Below, in pieces: positions 34,193-48,667 of a stretch of 64,000 nucleotides of DNA. Both the position numbers and the translations under genes were made by a program. The stretch is from contig MU400607.1 in NCBI GenBank assembly GCA_022578965.1, forward strand, positions 1 to 64,000, written 5' to 3'. The stretch is from Xylaria sp. FL1777 (lineage: Eukaryota > Ascomycota > Sordariomycetes > Xylariales > Xylariaceae). Positions within the stretch are counted from its first letter, which is position 1. Each line of letters begins with the position of its first letter. Below the pieces are notes generated by a model. The model was given only the letters and a program-made list of their open reading frames with translations, searched no databases and was not told the origin of the DNA.

Positions 34193-36972
34193 TAAATGCA
34201 AAAATATAGTTGTTTTATAAAAATGCAGCTATATTAAATATGCTTTAATATAATATATACTTAAGTTAATATTTATTATAAATAAAAGCTTTTAATTAAA
34301 AACTTAAATAATTAGTATAGTAATAATAGCTTTATAAATTTTTTGTTATGCATTTTTAGCTTTTATGCTTAATTTTACTTTTTAGTTTTTAAGTTTTTTT
34401 ATTAATGCAGTTAATAGTATAGCAATTAATAAATAGTTTTTAATAAAATGTTTAAAATAGCTTGCAGCGTTTATAAATGCTTTTATTTTTATAGTAGTTT
34501 TAAATATAAGCTGTTTTTATACTGCTATAACTTTTGCTAAGTTTGCTTTAATACTATTGCAAAAAACGTTAAAACTAAAAAAAATACTAAAATTTATAAA
34601 AAGCAATGTTTTTAATATATTAACTATTATGTTATACTTAATTAATTATATAAATAGTAAGCAATAATGCTTATATAGCTGTTTTTTTGTTTTAGCTTAA
34701 ATATAAATATTATTAAGTAAGCTAGCTAGTTATTTATAAAAAAGTTTAATTATTTTTTGTATTAATGCTTAAAACGTTACTAAAGCGTTATAAAGTTTAA
34801 AAAGCATTACTATTTATTTATATAGCTTAAATAATATAATAAACGTTATTTTTTTGCAATATAGTTTATATATAGCAATATGCTAAAATTTATTTTTTAA
34901 GTTAATAAAAATATATTATTAACGTTTTATAGCTTGCTATATTTAGTTTATTATATTAAGTAATAAATAAGCTTGCTTTTTTGTTTTTTTATTAATTTTA
35001 TAATAGTTATAACAAAAATGCTATATTATTAATTTATTATTTTTATTAAGCTTAGTAGTTATACTTAGCGCTTTTTTTAAAGTTAATAGTGCTAATAAAC
35101 TTTATAGCTTTATGCTTTTTTTAATATAAATATTTTTATATGCTTTTATAAACTTATATAATGCTTTTTTTTATGCTAAGCTATATTTTTATAATAGTAG
35201 TTTAACTAATAAACTATTGCTTATATTAATATAATGCTTTATTTTAGCAATAATATTAGTTTTTTATTTAAAATAATTAAATAGTTTAAAAAAATTCTTT
35301 ATATAATAATTTTAATATTTAGTAATTTATAGTTTTTTTAAGGTATTTTTATGCTATTTAATAGTTATAATATAGCACTTTTTACTAGTTATACTAGCAA
35401 ATAAACGTTTTATTAGTTATATTAAAAAGCTTTTTTTAAACCTAAATAATATAATAACTTTATAACTATTTAAAATAGCAAAAATGTTTTTTTATTTATA
35501 AAAAATCTGTTTTTTAATAGTTATATTGCTTAAAAAAGTATAATTTAGTATTATATTTACTATTAACGTTTATGCTTTTAATATACTGCTAGTAGTTATA
35601 AAATTTACTATTATTTTGTAATTTTTAGTTATTTAAAGTTTTGTTTTATTAATGCTATATATTATGCTGTATTTTTATAACTAATATAGCGCTAGCTTAA
35701 ATACTAAAAATTATAAAATATAGCAACTAATATAATTATAGTTCTAAAAAACAGTAAATTTATAGCTATTAGCTAGCTTAACTAAAAAAAGATTATAATA
35801 ATTATTATAACTATTTTTTAGCTTTTGCTTTTTATTAAAGTTTTTTTAGCTTTTGTTTGTTTTAACTAATAAAGCAAAGCTACTTTAAGCAATATTAAAA
35901 ATTTTAGTAAGTTTTTTATTAATTATATTATTTTTAAAATAATTAATAAAGTATTGCTTTATTTTATTAGCATTATTTTTATTTTTAGCGTTATTTATAA
36001 TAAAAACGTGCTTAAAGCTACTAATTAAAGCTTTGCTTTTAAAGGTTTTATATTTATTTTGAACTTTATTAAATCTGCTAAAAGAATTATTGCAAAAAAG
36101 CCTGCTTTTAATAATTATAAATTAGCTAATTTGCTTTTTTTAGTTTGTTTTATAGTTTTTAAGCTATTTAGCTTTTGCTTTATAGTTTTTTGTATAATAG
36201 TTAATTTTGCTGCAATTAAAACACTTGTTTTATATTGCTTAAGCTATAAATTTAGCTTTAAATTAATTATTTTTATGTTTTATAACTTAGCTTACTTTTT
36301 GTTTATTAGTTTTAAAGTTTAAAATTATTAGTATTAATAATGTTTTAATATAATTTATTAGTTAAATTTACGCTATGCTTAGTTTTTTAGTAATTTTAAC
36401 GCTAATATTACACTTATAGTATAGCGCTAAAATACTTTGCAGTTAAACTATTACTTTAAAAGTGCTATAGATTTTTAGCTTAATTAATGTTATAGCTACT
36501 ATATAAAATAACTATATAGCTTTTTTAACTATTTAATTAATATTTAAGTTATTATTAAACTTTTTTATATGCAGCTAAATTATTAGTATAAAATTAGTTA
36601 ATTTATTAATAATAATATTATAGGTTTGCTATATATTTTTAATAATTGCTAGTAGTTTATAAAACGCTATATAAAGCTATTACAAGAAGTTTATTAATGC
36701 TTTATTTTGTGCTAACAATATATTAATAAATATTATTAATAAGCTATAAAATGTATTATATTTAATTAACACCTAAATTATAGCTTTTAAAAAGTTTATT
36801 TAACTAGCGTTATAATAACAAACAAATAAAGCTACTTAATAAAAGTTTTCTTTTAACTTTATTATAACTTTTTTTAGCTATAGTTTATATAATATTAGCG
36901 CTTAAATTAAGCAATTTTAAATATTTTTAACTTTATTAAAAGTTATATAATTTGCTTTTATTAGCTATAATA

Positions 36973-37466
36973 TGTTACGAAATTAGCACAAAGGTGGCTT
37001 TTAAAGCAGCTTAATGCCTTTATATATATTTTGCACTTTTTCTTTTGCTAGCTAAAGCCGAAGTTATATAATAACTTATTTAGCTTACTAAGCTTACAAT
37101 AATTTAAAGCTTACTAAGCTTACAGTAATTTAAAGCTTACTAAGCTTATAATAATTTAGTGCTTATTAAACTCGTAGTAATTTAAAAAAAGTTACTACTT
37201 TTTTTATTTTTTCTTTATTTATATAATTATATACTTTTTATATTTAATTACTTACTTAGTTTTAGTTCTTTAGCTATTAATTTTTTATAACTGCTAAGTA
37301 TTAATATATTTATTACTTTTAATTTTTTAAAACTTTTATTAATACATAGTAATAAAAATACTTTAAAAACTTTTTTAATAAATTACTATTAAAAATTTTA
37401 TTATTATTTGTAAATTAAAACTTTAAAAGTAAACTTATTATATTAATATATAATAAGTTTATTATA
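36973..37466 (+). repeat. 5' LTR of G2 with four 26-bp tandem repeats
   Basis: 494 bp, starting TGTTACGAAATTAGC. A 26-bp unit (TTTAAAGCTTACTAAGCTTA plus six bases) recurs with starts near 37082, 37108, 37134 and 37160. The same array occurs in both G1 LTRs and in the right G2 LTR, so it belongs to the family's U3 region. Confidence 0.8.
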
Positions 37467-40400
37467 TTTTAATAGCTTTTTAATTAGTAAAACTTAATAT
37501 ATAAAAACAAATATTAATATAAAAAGTTAAATAATAAACAATTTATAAAATAAACTTTTAAAAATATACTAAGGAAATATTTAAAAAACAAAAATACTAA
37601 ATAGCATTACGTAAGTAAACTTTACTTAATAACTAATAAACTAAATCTAAGTTATATTACTAAAAATAAAAAGTTAAAAATTAAGTTTAAAGATCTTAAA
37701 AACTTTTAGAATTAGTAATGTACTAAAATAACAAACTTTAGCACTTTTATTAGCTATTTTTATTAAAAAAAAAGCAGTAGCAAAAAAAAAAAAATTAAGC
37801 AGTAGTAATAAAAAAAAACTAATATTAATGCTAATATTATAAAGTAAACTAGTTGTTTTAACTTAAAAAATAGCTTAAATATTAAACGTTATAATTTTTA
37901 AACCAGCATAAATATTAGCTATAATAATTAAAGTAATAATAATAACTGCTATTATAATAATAAATTAAAGTTTTAAACAAGTAATTATGCTATAATTAAT
38001 ACTAATATTATTATTAGTAAACTTAACGCTTATTTTTATTATTGCTATACTTAAAGTAATAACTTAAAATAAAAAACCTAACTTTTTATTATTACTATTG
38101 CTTTTATTATTAAAATTATTTATAATATTAAAAATGCTAAACATTAAAAGTTTTAAACTTATTGTTTTAAAGCTTTATAATAAATTTACAAATATAAAAG
38201 CTTTTTTAATTTACGTTAAACTTTATTTAAAATAATATTTTATTATTATTATAAAAGAAAATTAAAAAGTAATAATTATTTTATAATTTTTGTTAAAAAA
38301 AGTACTAAAATAATTTTAACTTATTTTAAAGAATTTTTTAAAAGCTAACAAATTAACTAATTTTAAGCTAAAAATAAAAAAAATTTTTAAAAATTATATT
38401 AAGTTTAAAAATTAAATAAAAGTACTATTTAAAAACACTTAAAAAGCAAAATACATAAAAAAAGCACTTTACTGCTTAAAACAAATAAAAGTAGCAATAA
38501 ATTATGCTATAAAATTTAAACAATTAGTAATAATTTTAAGATTACTTAAGCTTGCATTATTTTACTTATTTTATAATAAACTTAAAACTTAAATTTAAAA
38601 TAAACTATGCAAAATAAATAAACTAATAAAAATTAATACGTATATTAATATAATTATTATAATTAATTAATAATTATTTAATTAGTACTTTAAAACTAAA
38701 AAAATTAAAAAAAACAAAAAAAAAATACTTAAAAAAGTATTAAACAAAGATTTAAATAAATTAATAAAGTTTAAAAATAATAACCCTAAAATATATTTAA
38801 AGTTAAATGTTATAACTATAAAAAAAAAAAACACTTTTAAAAATAATACTAATTTAAAAAAAAAAACAGAAAAAAAAGCTATAAAAAAAGAAAAATTCTT
38901 TAACTTAAAAAAAAAGTACAAGTTATAAAAATTTAAAATAACAAAAAATAACAAAATAATTTAAAAAATACGTTTTTAAAGCAAAAGTATAAAATTGCTA
39001 TTTTAAGTTAAAATAAAAGTGCTATACTAAACAAATTTAAATGCTTTATTTATATAAGTTAAAATAAATAAATATATAAATATTATTTAAAAGCTTTATA
39101 ATTATTAAAACAAATTACAAAAAAATATATTTGCTATATAAATAATTAAAGTTATTTAATATATAACCTAAAAAAATAGTTTAACTAAAAGTAATAAACA
39201 ATAAAAAGTAATAAATTAATACAATTAGTAAACTTATAAAACTATAAAAACTTTAAACTATTAAAGCTTAAAATGTAGCTTAAAAAAAAGTTATATTTAA
39301 AAAAACAAAACTATAATTATAAATAATATAGTTATTAAACTAATTATAAACTATTAAAATATTTAGTTATTAAATAAACTTAAAAAAATAAAACTTATAA
39401 AACTTTAAAGCAAAAATAAATAAAATTAAAAGCTATAAAAAACATTACAAAAAAAGAACTAATAAAAATAAATAAAATATTTTTATAGCTTAAATTGCTT
39501 TAAATATAATAAAACAAAAAAGTACTAATAATTAGCATAAAAACTAATATGTTTTAAAAACTAAAGTTAGCAATTTAATTAATTACTAAAAGTTATTATT
39601 ATAACAAAACTATAATAAAAAACAATAATAATATTTTATGCTTAAAAAATTTAAAACATACTAAAATATTATAAAATTGCTATATAATATATTATTATTA
39701 CTAATATTTACTTAATAAACTAAAAAATAATTAGTTTTTTAAATAAATTGCAAAAATAAAAATATAAAACCTTTATAAATTAAAATAGTTAGTTATAACT
39801 ATAGTTTATTATAAAAATTTATAAAAATTTATAACATTTAAAAAAAATTTTAATTATATTTATAATACTATTTTAAAAAAATATAAAAATAATTATTATA
39901 AATATTATTAGCTAATTAAAGCATAATTATATTAAAAAATAGTTGCTAAAAGTAAAAAAGCTTAAAAATTATAATTTAAAGCTTAACTAAAAATAAAAAT
40001 AAAACAAAACGTAATAATATTTAAAGTGCAAAATAAAATAAACATTTAAACATTTTATAAAGAAAAATTAAAAAACAAAATAAATACTTGCTAAAAAAGC
40101 AACAAATAGCTAAAAAAACTAAAGCTTTATATAAAATTTAATATAATAACTAATAAAACTAATTTAAAATTAAACTTATAGATTAAAGAAAAAAATATAA
40201 CATTTTAATTAATTTAAAAGTATAAGCTAATATAATTTTACTTAAAATAGCAAAACAAAATAAAATTTTTTAAAAATATAAGCAAAAATCCTAAAAAATT
40301 AAAAGATTTAATAAAAGCACTTTTAGCTATAATAATAATTATATACTTAAAAAAATTAAACTTTTTAATATATTTATATAAAAATATAAAAAATAAATTA

Positions 40401-41008
40401 TATTAAATATTGCTAATATATTTAATTATAATATTATTTTAAAAATATTATAGCTAAAAACTAGCAATTTTTTGATTTAATAAAAAGCAAAAACTATTAA
40501 TTAAAAAAGTAAAAAACAAAGCAAAAAAATCAAAAAAATCGCAAAAAAAATTCTAAACAAAATATTAAAAGTATATTATAAATTTTATAAACTATTTAAA
40601 AAAAAAAAAAAAAAGAACTTTTTAAACATAGCTTATAAAATTACTACATTTTTATTAAGAAAAAATGTTAACTAAAGCTTTATTAAGTATACTATATAAG
40701 CTTAAATAAAACAAACGCTTTATAAAAATATATTTAAAAAAATCTAGCAAAAGGATTTCTAAAAGAATTTTAATTATTTGCTAAATATTTTATAGTATTA
40801 ATACTTAAAATAAAAAATAAAAAACAATTAATTAATAAAAAAAAAAAACTAGTATAGCAAATAATAGTTAACTATTAATTATTAAATATAATTACTATTA
40901 TAAATAAATATCTTTTTATTTTGCTAGTAATTATAAAAAAAAACATTAATTAAGCAAAATAGTTTATAGCAGTTAATATTTTAAATAAATATTATACTAT
41001 TAAAATAA

Positions 41009-41487
41009 TGTTACGAAATGGGCTAACTAAGCCGGTTAAAAGGCTAGGTGTAAAGAAAGTATACGCGGAAGAAGTCCTATTTGTTAAAAGAATATATATT
41101 TAAACTACTATAAGGGTTTAATGCATAAACTTAATAAACTTAAGCGTTAAGTTCATTAAACTATAAACTTAAAACAATATAGCGTTAAGTTTATTAAAAA
41201 AAGCAATATTTACGGATTATTACTATTGTTTTCTTTGTTTATATAATTATGCACTTTTTATATTTAATTATTTACTTAGTTTTAGTTTTTTAGCTATTAA
41301 TTTTCTTATAATTACTAAGCATTAATATATTTATTACTTTTAATCTTTTAAGACTTTTATTAATGTATAGTAATAAAAATACCTTAAAAACTTCCTTAAT
41401 AAACTACTGTTAAAAATTTTATTATTACTTGCAAATTAAAACCTTAAAAGCAAACCTATTATATTAATATATAATAGGTTTGTTATA
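41009..41487 (+). repeat. 5' LTR of G3
   Basis: 479 bp, the same length as its partner at 48189-48667. The last 35 bp hold a perfect inverted repeat with 14-bp arms and a TAAT loop (41451-41482). The outer 130 bp keep several CG and GG words, so the start of this LTR is among the least altered retroelement DNA in the block. Confidence 0.8.
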
Positions 41488-44400
41488 CTTTAATAACTTT
41501 TTAATTAATAAAACTTAATATATAAGAACAAATATTAGTATAAAAAGTTAAATAACAAACAATTTACAAAATAAACTTTTAAAAATATACTAAAAAAATA
41601 TTTAAAAAAACAAAAATGCTAAACAGCATTACGTAAAAAAATCTTACTTAATAACTAATAAATTAAATCTAAGTTATACTACTAAAAACAAAAAGTTAAA
41701 AATTAAGTTTAAAGATTTTAAAGACTTTTAAAATTAGCAACGTACTAAAACAACAAACTTTAGCATTTTTACTAGCTACTTTTATTAAAAAAAAAGCAGT
41801 AATAAAAGAAAAAAAATTAAGCAGCAGTAATAAAAAAAAACTAACGTTAATATTAGCGCTATAAAACAAACTAATTGTTTTAACTTAAAAAGCAGCTTAA
41901 ATATTAAGCGTTATAACTTTTAAACTAGCATAAATACTAGCTATAATAATTAAAGCAGTAATAATAACTATTATTATAATAATAAATTAAAGCTTTAAAC
42001 AAGTAATTATGTTATAACTAATGTTAATATTACTACTAGCAAACTTAATGCTTATTTTTATTACTATTATACTTAAAGTAATAACTTAAAATAAAAAACT
42101 TAACTTTTTATTATTATTGCTGCTTTTATTATTAAAATTATTTATAATGTTAAAAATGCTAAACATTAAAAGTTTTAAATTTATTGCTTTAAAGCTTTAT
42201 AATAAATTTATAAATATAAAAGCTTTTTTAATTTATGCTAAACTTTATTTAAAATAGTATTTTATTATTATTACAAAAAAAAATCAAAAAGTAATAACTA
42301 TTTTATAATTTTTATTAAAAAAAGTACTAAAATAGTTTTAACTTATTTTAAAGAATTTTTTAAAAGCTAACAAGTTAACTAATTTTAAGCTAAAAATAAA
42401 AAAGATTTTTAAGAATTACGTTAAGTTTAAAAATTAAATAAAAGCATTATTTAAAAACACTTAAAAAGCAAAACACGCAAAAAAAGCACTTTATTGCTTA
42501 AAACAAACAAAAGCAGCAATAAATTATACTATAAAATTTAAACAATTAGTAATAATCTTAAAATTGCTTAAGCTTATATTATTTTATTTATTTTATAATA
42601 AACTTAAAACTTAAGTTTAAAACAAACTATATAAAATAAATAAACTAGCAAAAATTAATATATATATTAATATAGCTATTATAATTAATTAACAATTATT
42701 TAATTAGTACTTTAAAACTAAAAGAACTAAAAAAAACAAAAAAAAAAATATTTAAAAAAGTATTAAACAAAAATTTAAGCAAATTAATAAAGTTTAAAAA
42801 TAATAATCTTAAAATATATTTAAAGTTAAATGTTATAACTATAAAAAGAAAAAACACTTTTAAAAACAATGTTAATCTAAGAAAAAAAACAAAAAAAAAA
42901 GCTATAAAAAAAAAAAAATCTTTTAGCTTAAAAAAAAAGTATAAATTATAAAAGTTTAAAACAACAAAAAACAACAAAGCAATTTAAAAAATATGTTTTT
43001 AAAGCAAAAATATAAAATTGCTGTTTTAAGTTAAAATAAAAATGCTATACTAAACAGATTTAAATGCTTTATTTATATAAGTTAAAATAAATAAACATAT
43101 AAATATTATTTAAAAGCTTTGTAATTATTAAAACAAATTGCAAAAAAATATATTTGCTATATAAATAATTAAAGTTATTTAATATATAACTTAAAAAAAT
43201 AGTTTAATTAAAAGTAGTAAACAATAAAAAATAATAAATTAACGTAATTAATAAACTTATAAAACTATAAAAATTCCAAACTATTAAAGCTTAAAATATA
43301 GCTTAAAAAAAAGTTATATTTAAAAAAACAAAATTATAACTATAAATAGTATAGTTATTAAACTAATTATAAACTACTAAAATATTTAGTTGCTAAATAA
43401 ACTTAAAAAAACAAAACTTATAAAACTTTAAAGCAAAAATAAATAAAATTAAAAGCTATAAAAAATACTATAAAAAAAAAACTAATAAAAATAAATAAAA
43501 TATTTTTATAGCTTAAACTGCTTTAAATATAACAAAACAAAAAAGCATTAATAGTTAATATAAAAATTAATATGTTTTAAAAACTAAAGCTAGCAATTTA
43601 ATTAATTGCTAAAAGTTATTACTATAATAAAACTATAATAAAAAACAATAATAATATTTTACGCTTAAAAAATTTAAAATATAATAAAGTATTATAAAAT
43701 TATTATATAATATATTATTGCTATTAATATTTACTTAATAAACTAAAAAATAATTAGTTTTTTAAATAAATTGCAAAAATAAAAATATAAAACTTTTATA
43801 AACTAAAGTAGTTAGTTATAACTATAGTTTATTATAAAAATTTACAAAAATTTATAATATTTAAAAAAAATTTTAACTATACTTATAATATTATTTTAAA
43901 AAAATATAAAAATAACTACTATAAATATTATTAGTTAATTAAAGCATAATTATACTAAAAAATAGTTGCTAAAAGCAAAAAAGCTTAAAAACTGCAATTT
44001 AAAGCTTAACTAAAAGCAAAAACAAAACAAAGCGTAATAATATCTAAAATACAAAATAAAATAAATACTTAAACATTTTACAAAAAAAAATTAAAAAACA
44101 AAATAAGCATTTGCTAAAAAAGCAGCAAATAGCTAAAAAAACTAAAGCTTTACGTAAAGTTTAATGTAATAATTAACAAAACTAATTTAAAGTTAAACTT
44201 ATATATTAAAAAAAAAAGTATAACATTTTAATTAATTTAAAAGCATAAATTAATATAATTTTACTTAAAGTAGCAAAACAAAATAAAATTCCTTAAAAAT
44301 ATAAGCAAAGATCTTAAAAAATTAAAAGATTTAATAAAAGTATTTTTAGCTATAATAACAGTTGCATACTTAAAAAAACCAAACTTTTTAATATATTTAT

Positions 44401-47400
44401 ATAAAAATACAAAAAATAAATTATATTAAATATTCCTAATATATTTAATTATAATATTATTTTAGAAATATTATAGCTAAAAACTAGCAACTTTTTAATT
44501 TAATAAAAAGCAAAAACTATTAATTAAAAAAGTAAAAAACAAAGCAAAAAAATTAAAAAAATCGCAAAAGAAATTTTAAACAGAATACTAAAAATATATT
44601 ATAAATTTTACAAACTATTTAAAAAAAAAAAAAAAAAAAACTTTTTAAACATAGCTTATAAAATTATTATATTTTTATTAAAAAAAAATGTTAACTAAAG
44701 CTTTATTAAGTATACTATATAAGCTTAAATAAAACAAACGCTTTATAAAAATATATTTAGAAAAATCTAGCAAAAGAATTTCTAAAAAAATTTTAGTTAT
44801 TTGCTAAATATTTTATAGTACTAGTACTTAAAATAAAAAATAAAAAACAACTAATTAATAAAAAAAAAAAACCAATATAACAAATAGTAATTAATTATTA
44901 ACTATTAAACGTAATTACTATTACAAATAAATATTTTTTTACTTTATTAGTAACTATAAAAAAAAACATTAATTAAACAAAATAGTTTATAGCAATTAAT
45001 ATTTTAAATAAATATTATGCTATTAAAATAGCTAAAAGAAAAAAATAAAAAACTGCTATATAAACAATATATAAATTATATAAGTATATAGTTATGCTAT
45101 AAAAACTATAAAACGTATTAGCTAGCTTTTAATACATAATAATAACGATTTTATAAAAGTTTTTAAACAAATTTATGTTTATTTACTTAAATAATATCTT
45201 AATTTATTTTAAAATACTAAAAAAACATAAAAAACATATAACTTAAGTATTAAAAACACTTAAATAAGCAAAATTATAACTTAATACAAAAAAGTATATA
45301 TAGCATATATAAAAAATTAACTTTTTAAAATTTATAATTACTTTAAAATAAATACAAATTTAATAGTTAAAAATTAACATAGTATAAAACTAAAAAATAT
45401 TTAATTTAGCTATTATTATAAACATATAATAAGCATTAAAATTTTTAAACTATGTTTAAATATTAATTTAAAACTTTAAAAAAATAGCATTTTACTTTAT
45501 AAAGTATATAAAAAAGAAATACAAAAAAAAGTTTTTTTTAATTTTAAAAAAAGCTTAAAAAGCTTTTAAAGAACTAAAACTAAGAGTTATTTCTAACTTT
45601 ATAGTTAAACTACTTAATCTATAAAACAAAAAAAAGCTAAAAATAAATGCTTTAAATAGTATAATTGCAAAAGTTTTAAAACAACTAAAAAACAACAAAA
45701 AATAATACTTAATAGCTTATTACTTTAAAGCATTACAAAACGTAGCATTATAATACTTTATATATAATAAAGAACTGCTTGCAATTATTACAGCACTTAA
45801 AAAGTAAAAACTGTTTTTTATAGAAACTACAAAGCTAATTAAGATTTATTTAAATTATTAAAACTTAAGAAAATTTATAATTATACAAAAAATTATTAAA
45901 CAACATAAAAATTAAATAGTTTTTTTTTTTAAATTTAATTTTAAAATATGCTATATTAAAAAAAAAAAAAACATTTAAACAAACATACTTAGTTAATAAA
46001 GTTAAAAAGAATTTAAAGTTCTAAAAAAAAACATTTAAGTACTATATCTTTAAAAAAATAAAAGCTTAAAAGTTAAAATTATACTTAAAAACTTTATAAA
46101 TATATAGCTACAATAAGCTTATAACTTAAAAAAGTTAATATAACTATAAAAACACAAAAGATTAAAAAATAATAAGCTAATATATAAATATAAGGTTTAT
46201 TTATTAAAATCTTTATAAAACAAATTTATTAAGAAATTTTACGAACACTTATTATATAAATATTAAAAAGCAACAAAAATAGTTTAACAATTATAGAAAA
46301 AATATAATTTTTTAAAACTATAAAACATAATTAAATCTATTATAAAAAAGTGCAATATTTGCAACAAAGCTAAAATAATTTAATATAAGCTTTATAAACT
46401 ATTATAACTTATATAAATATTTAAACAAGCATAGTATATTATTGCTTAAGATTTTATTACAGCATTACTTTTATTAATTAATCTAGTTATAAAAATACAA
46501 TATAATAAAATATAAGTTATTATTAATAAACTTATTAAGTATGCTTATTTTTTACTATTTAAAAAAAATATAATAGCTAAACAACTTATATATGCTTTTA
46601 TATGCTAATATTTAAACAAGCATAAACTACTAAAAAAAATTATTTTAAACTAAAATAAATTGTTTACTTTTAAGTTTAAAACTAGCTTTTTTAAACTTAT
46701 TAGTATTAAACTAAAGTTTTTAACTGCTTATTACTTATAAACAAATAAACAAACAAAAAGATTAAACTAAATATTAAAACAATATTTATAAAGTTATATT
46801 AACTATTAATAAAACAATTAAGTAAAACTATTACTAATAGTATAAATTTTATATAATATATTAATAAACAAAAATATAAACATATTTTTATATAAAGCTA
46901 TTTATAAATAGTAAACAACTATTAAAAAACAAAAAAAAACATTAATAAAAGCATTTGCTATTTTAATTATAGTACCTTAAGCAAAAACTATTATAACAAA
47001 AATTAAAACGCTATAAGCTAAACTATAATTATACTTTTAATTTTTATAATAACGAATGTTAATATACTATAACAAAAAATAAACTAAAAAACTAACTTTT
47101 AAAAAAAAAAACAAAGTTTATTTGTTATAACAAAAATAAAACGCAAATACTAATATTTCTTAAATTAAAACAAAATAACTAAGCAATAAATTAAAATTTA
47201 AAAAACTTAATTTTTTTAAAATTAAAAAAATTATTTTATTTACTAACTATAAACTATTATTACTAAAAAATATGTAAATTTACCTTATTTTTTACATTTT
47301 CTTACTAAAACTAACATTTATTAAAACACTTATTAAAATATAACTAAAAATAAAAACAAATTAAAATATTTATAAAGTTAAAAATATACTAAATTTTTGT

Positions 47401-48667
47401 TAAAATAATAATAACGTTAAGTATTTTATTAAATAAAAAAAATACTTATATGCTAACAATACTTAAAAACTTAAAAAACACTTAAAAACTGCTAAAATAA
47501 TTATAAACTAGTTTTACTATTAATACTTTAACTAGCTAAAGCTAAAAAAAAAAAATTAACTTTAAACAAAGCGTTTAGGACGTTTTAATTAAACTTTAAA
47601 AAAACAACTAGCAATAGCTATGCTACTTTAATGCGCTGTTTTTGTTTTTTAGCTACATAGCGCTCTTTTGCTTCAACTTATTTAAGCTTTTTTAAACTAC
47701 TTAAACTATAAGCTATAGCAGCAGTTATTTTTTTTTGCTATAATTTCTTTTATTGCTTAAAACAGCAGATTTTTGCACTTATTTTTTTATGCTTTTTTAT
47801 TAGCAAGTCTAATTTATTTTTTAGCTTTTTATGCTAAAAAATAAGCTATTATATTTGCTTTAAAAACAAACCTCTAGCGTTATAATTTACTTGTTTAGCT
47901 ACAATACATTTAATATATTAATTAAAGTTAAATTTTAACATTAAACATTTTATGCTATAACAATTGCAGCAAAAGCATAAAGCTATTTTAATTAATTTTA
48001 GTTTAATAAAAAAAAGCAACGCAAAATTTTGTTAAGCTTTTTGTTTAGAACGCAATAAGCAAGGTTTTTTAAAAACCTTACTAAATATAATAAGCGTAAA
48101 AAACAAAAAACAGAAAATAAAAGAAGAAAACTTACAAAAAAGAAAATATAGAATTATTAAAACAACAATTATAAGAAAAAAAAAATAATATTATAAAATG
48201 GGCTAACTAAGCCAGTTAAAAAGCCAAGTATAAAAAAAGCATACACAAAAAAAGTTCTATTTATTAAAAAAATATGTATTTAAACTACTATAAAGGTTTA
48301 ATGCATAAACTTAATAAACTTAAGCGTTAAGTTTATTAAGCTATAAACTTAAAACAATATAGCATTAAATTTATTAAAAAAAGCAACATTTATAGATTAT
48401 TACTACTGTTTTCTTTGTTTATATAATTATGTATTTTCTATATTTAGTTACTTATTTAATTCTAGTTCTTTAGCTATTAATTTCTTTATAACTGCTAAGC
48501 ACTAATATATTTATTACTTTTAATTTCTTAAGACTTTTATTAATGCATAGTAGTAAAAGTACCTTAAAAACCTCCTTAACGAACTACTGTTAAAGATTTT
48601 ATTGTTACCTGCAAATCAAGACCCTAAAAGCAAACCTATTATATTAATATATAATAAGTCCGTTATA
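41009..48667 (+). mobile_element. Gypsy element G3, nested in G2, with a different U3
   Basis: 7659 bp, LTRs of 479 bp at 41009-41487 and 48189-48667. The TSD is AATAA (41004-41008) and AATAG (48668-48672). The uninterrupted site is visible inside G3 itself at about 45028-45040 (ATTAAAATAGCTAAAA), because G2 and G3 share their internal sequence. An RT relic at 44977-45240 includes KFMFIYLNNILIYF, with the YLDD position at 45184. The internal region and the LTR 3' halves match G1/G2. The first 200 bp of the LTR do not (TGTTACGAAATGGGCTAACT). Confidence 0.85.

Noticed and set aside
36059..36322. 87-codon hydrophobic ORF
   Set aside because: It lies in AT-rich element O, antisense to its RT/RNase H relic, and is a composition artefact.
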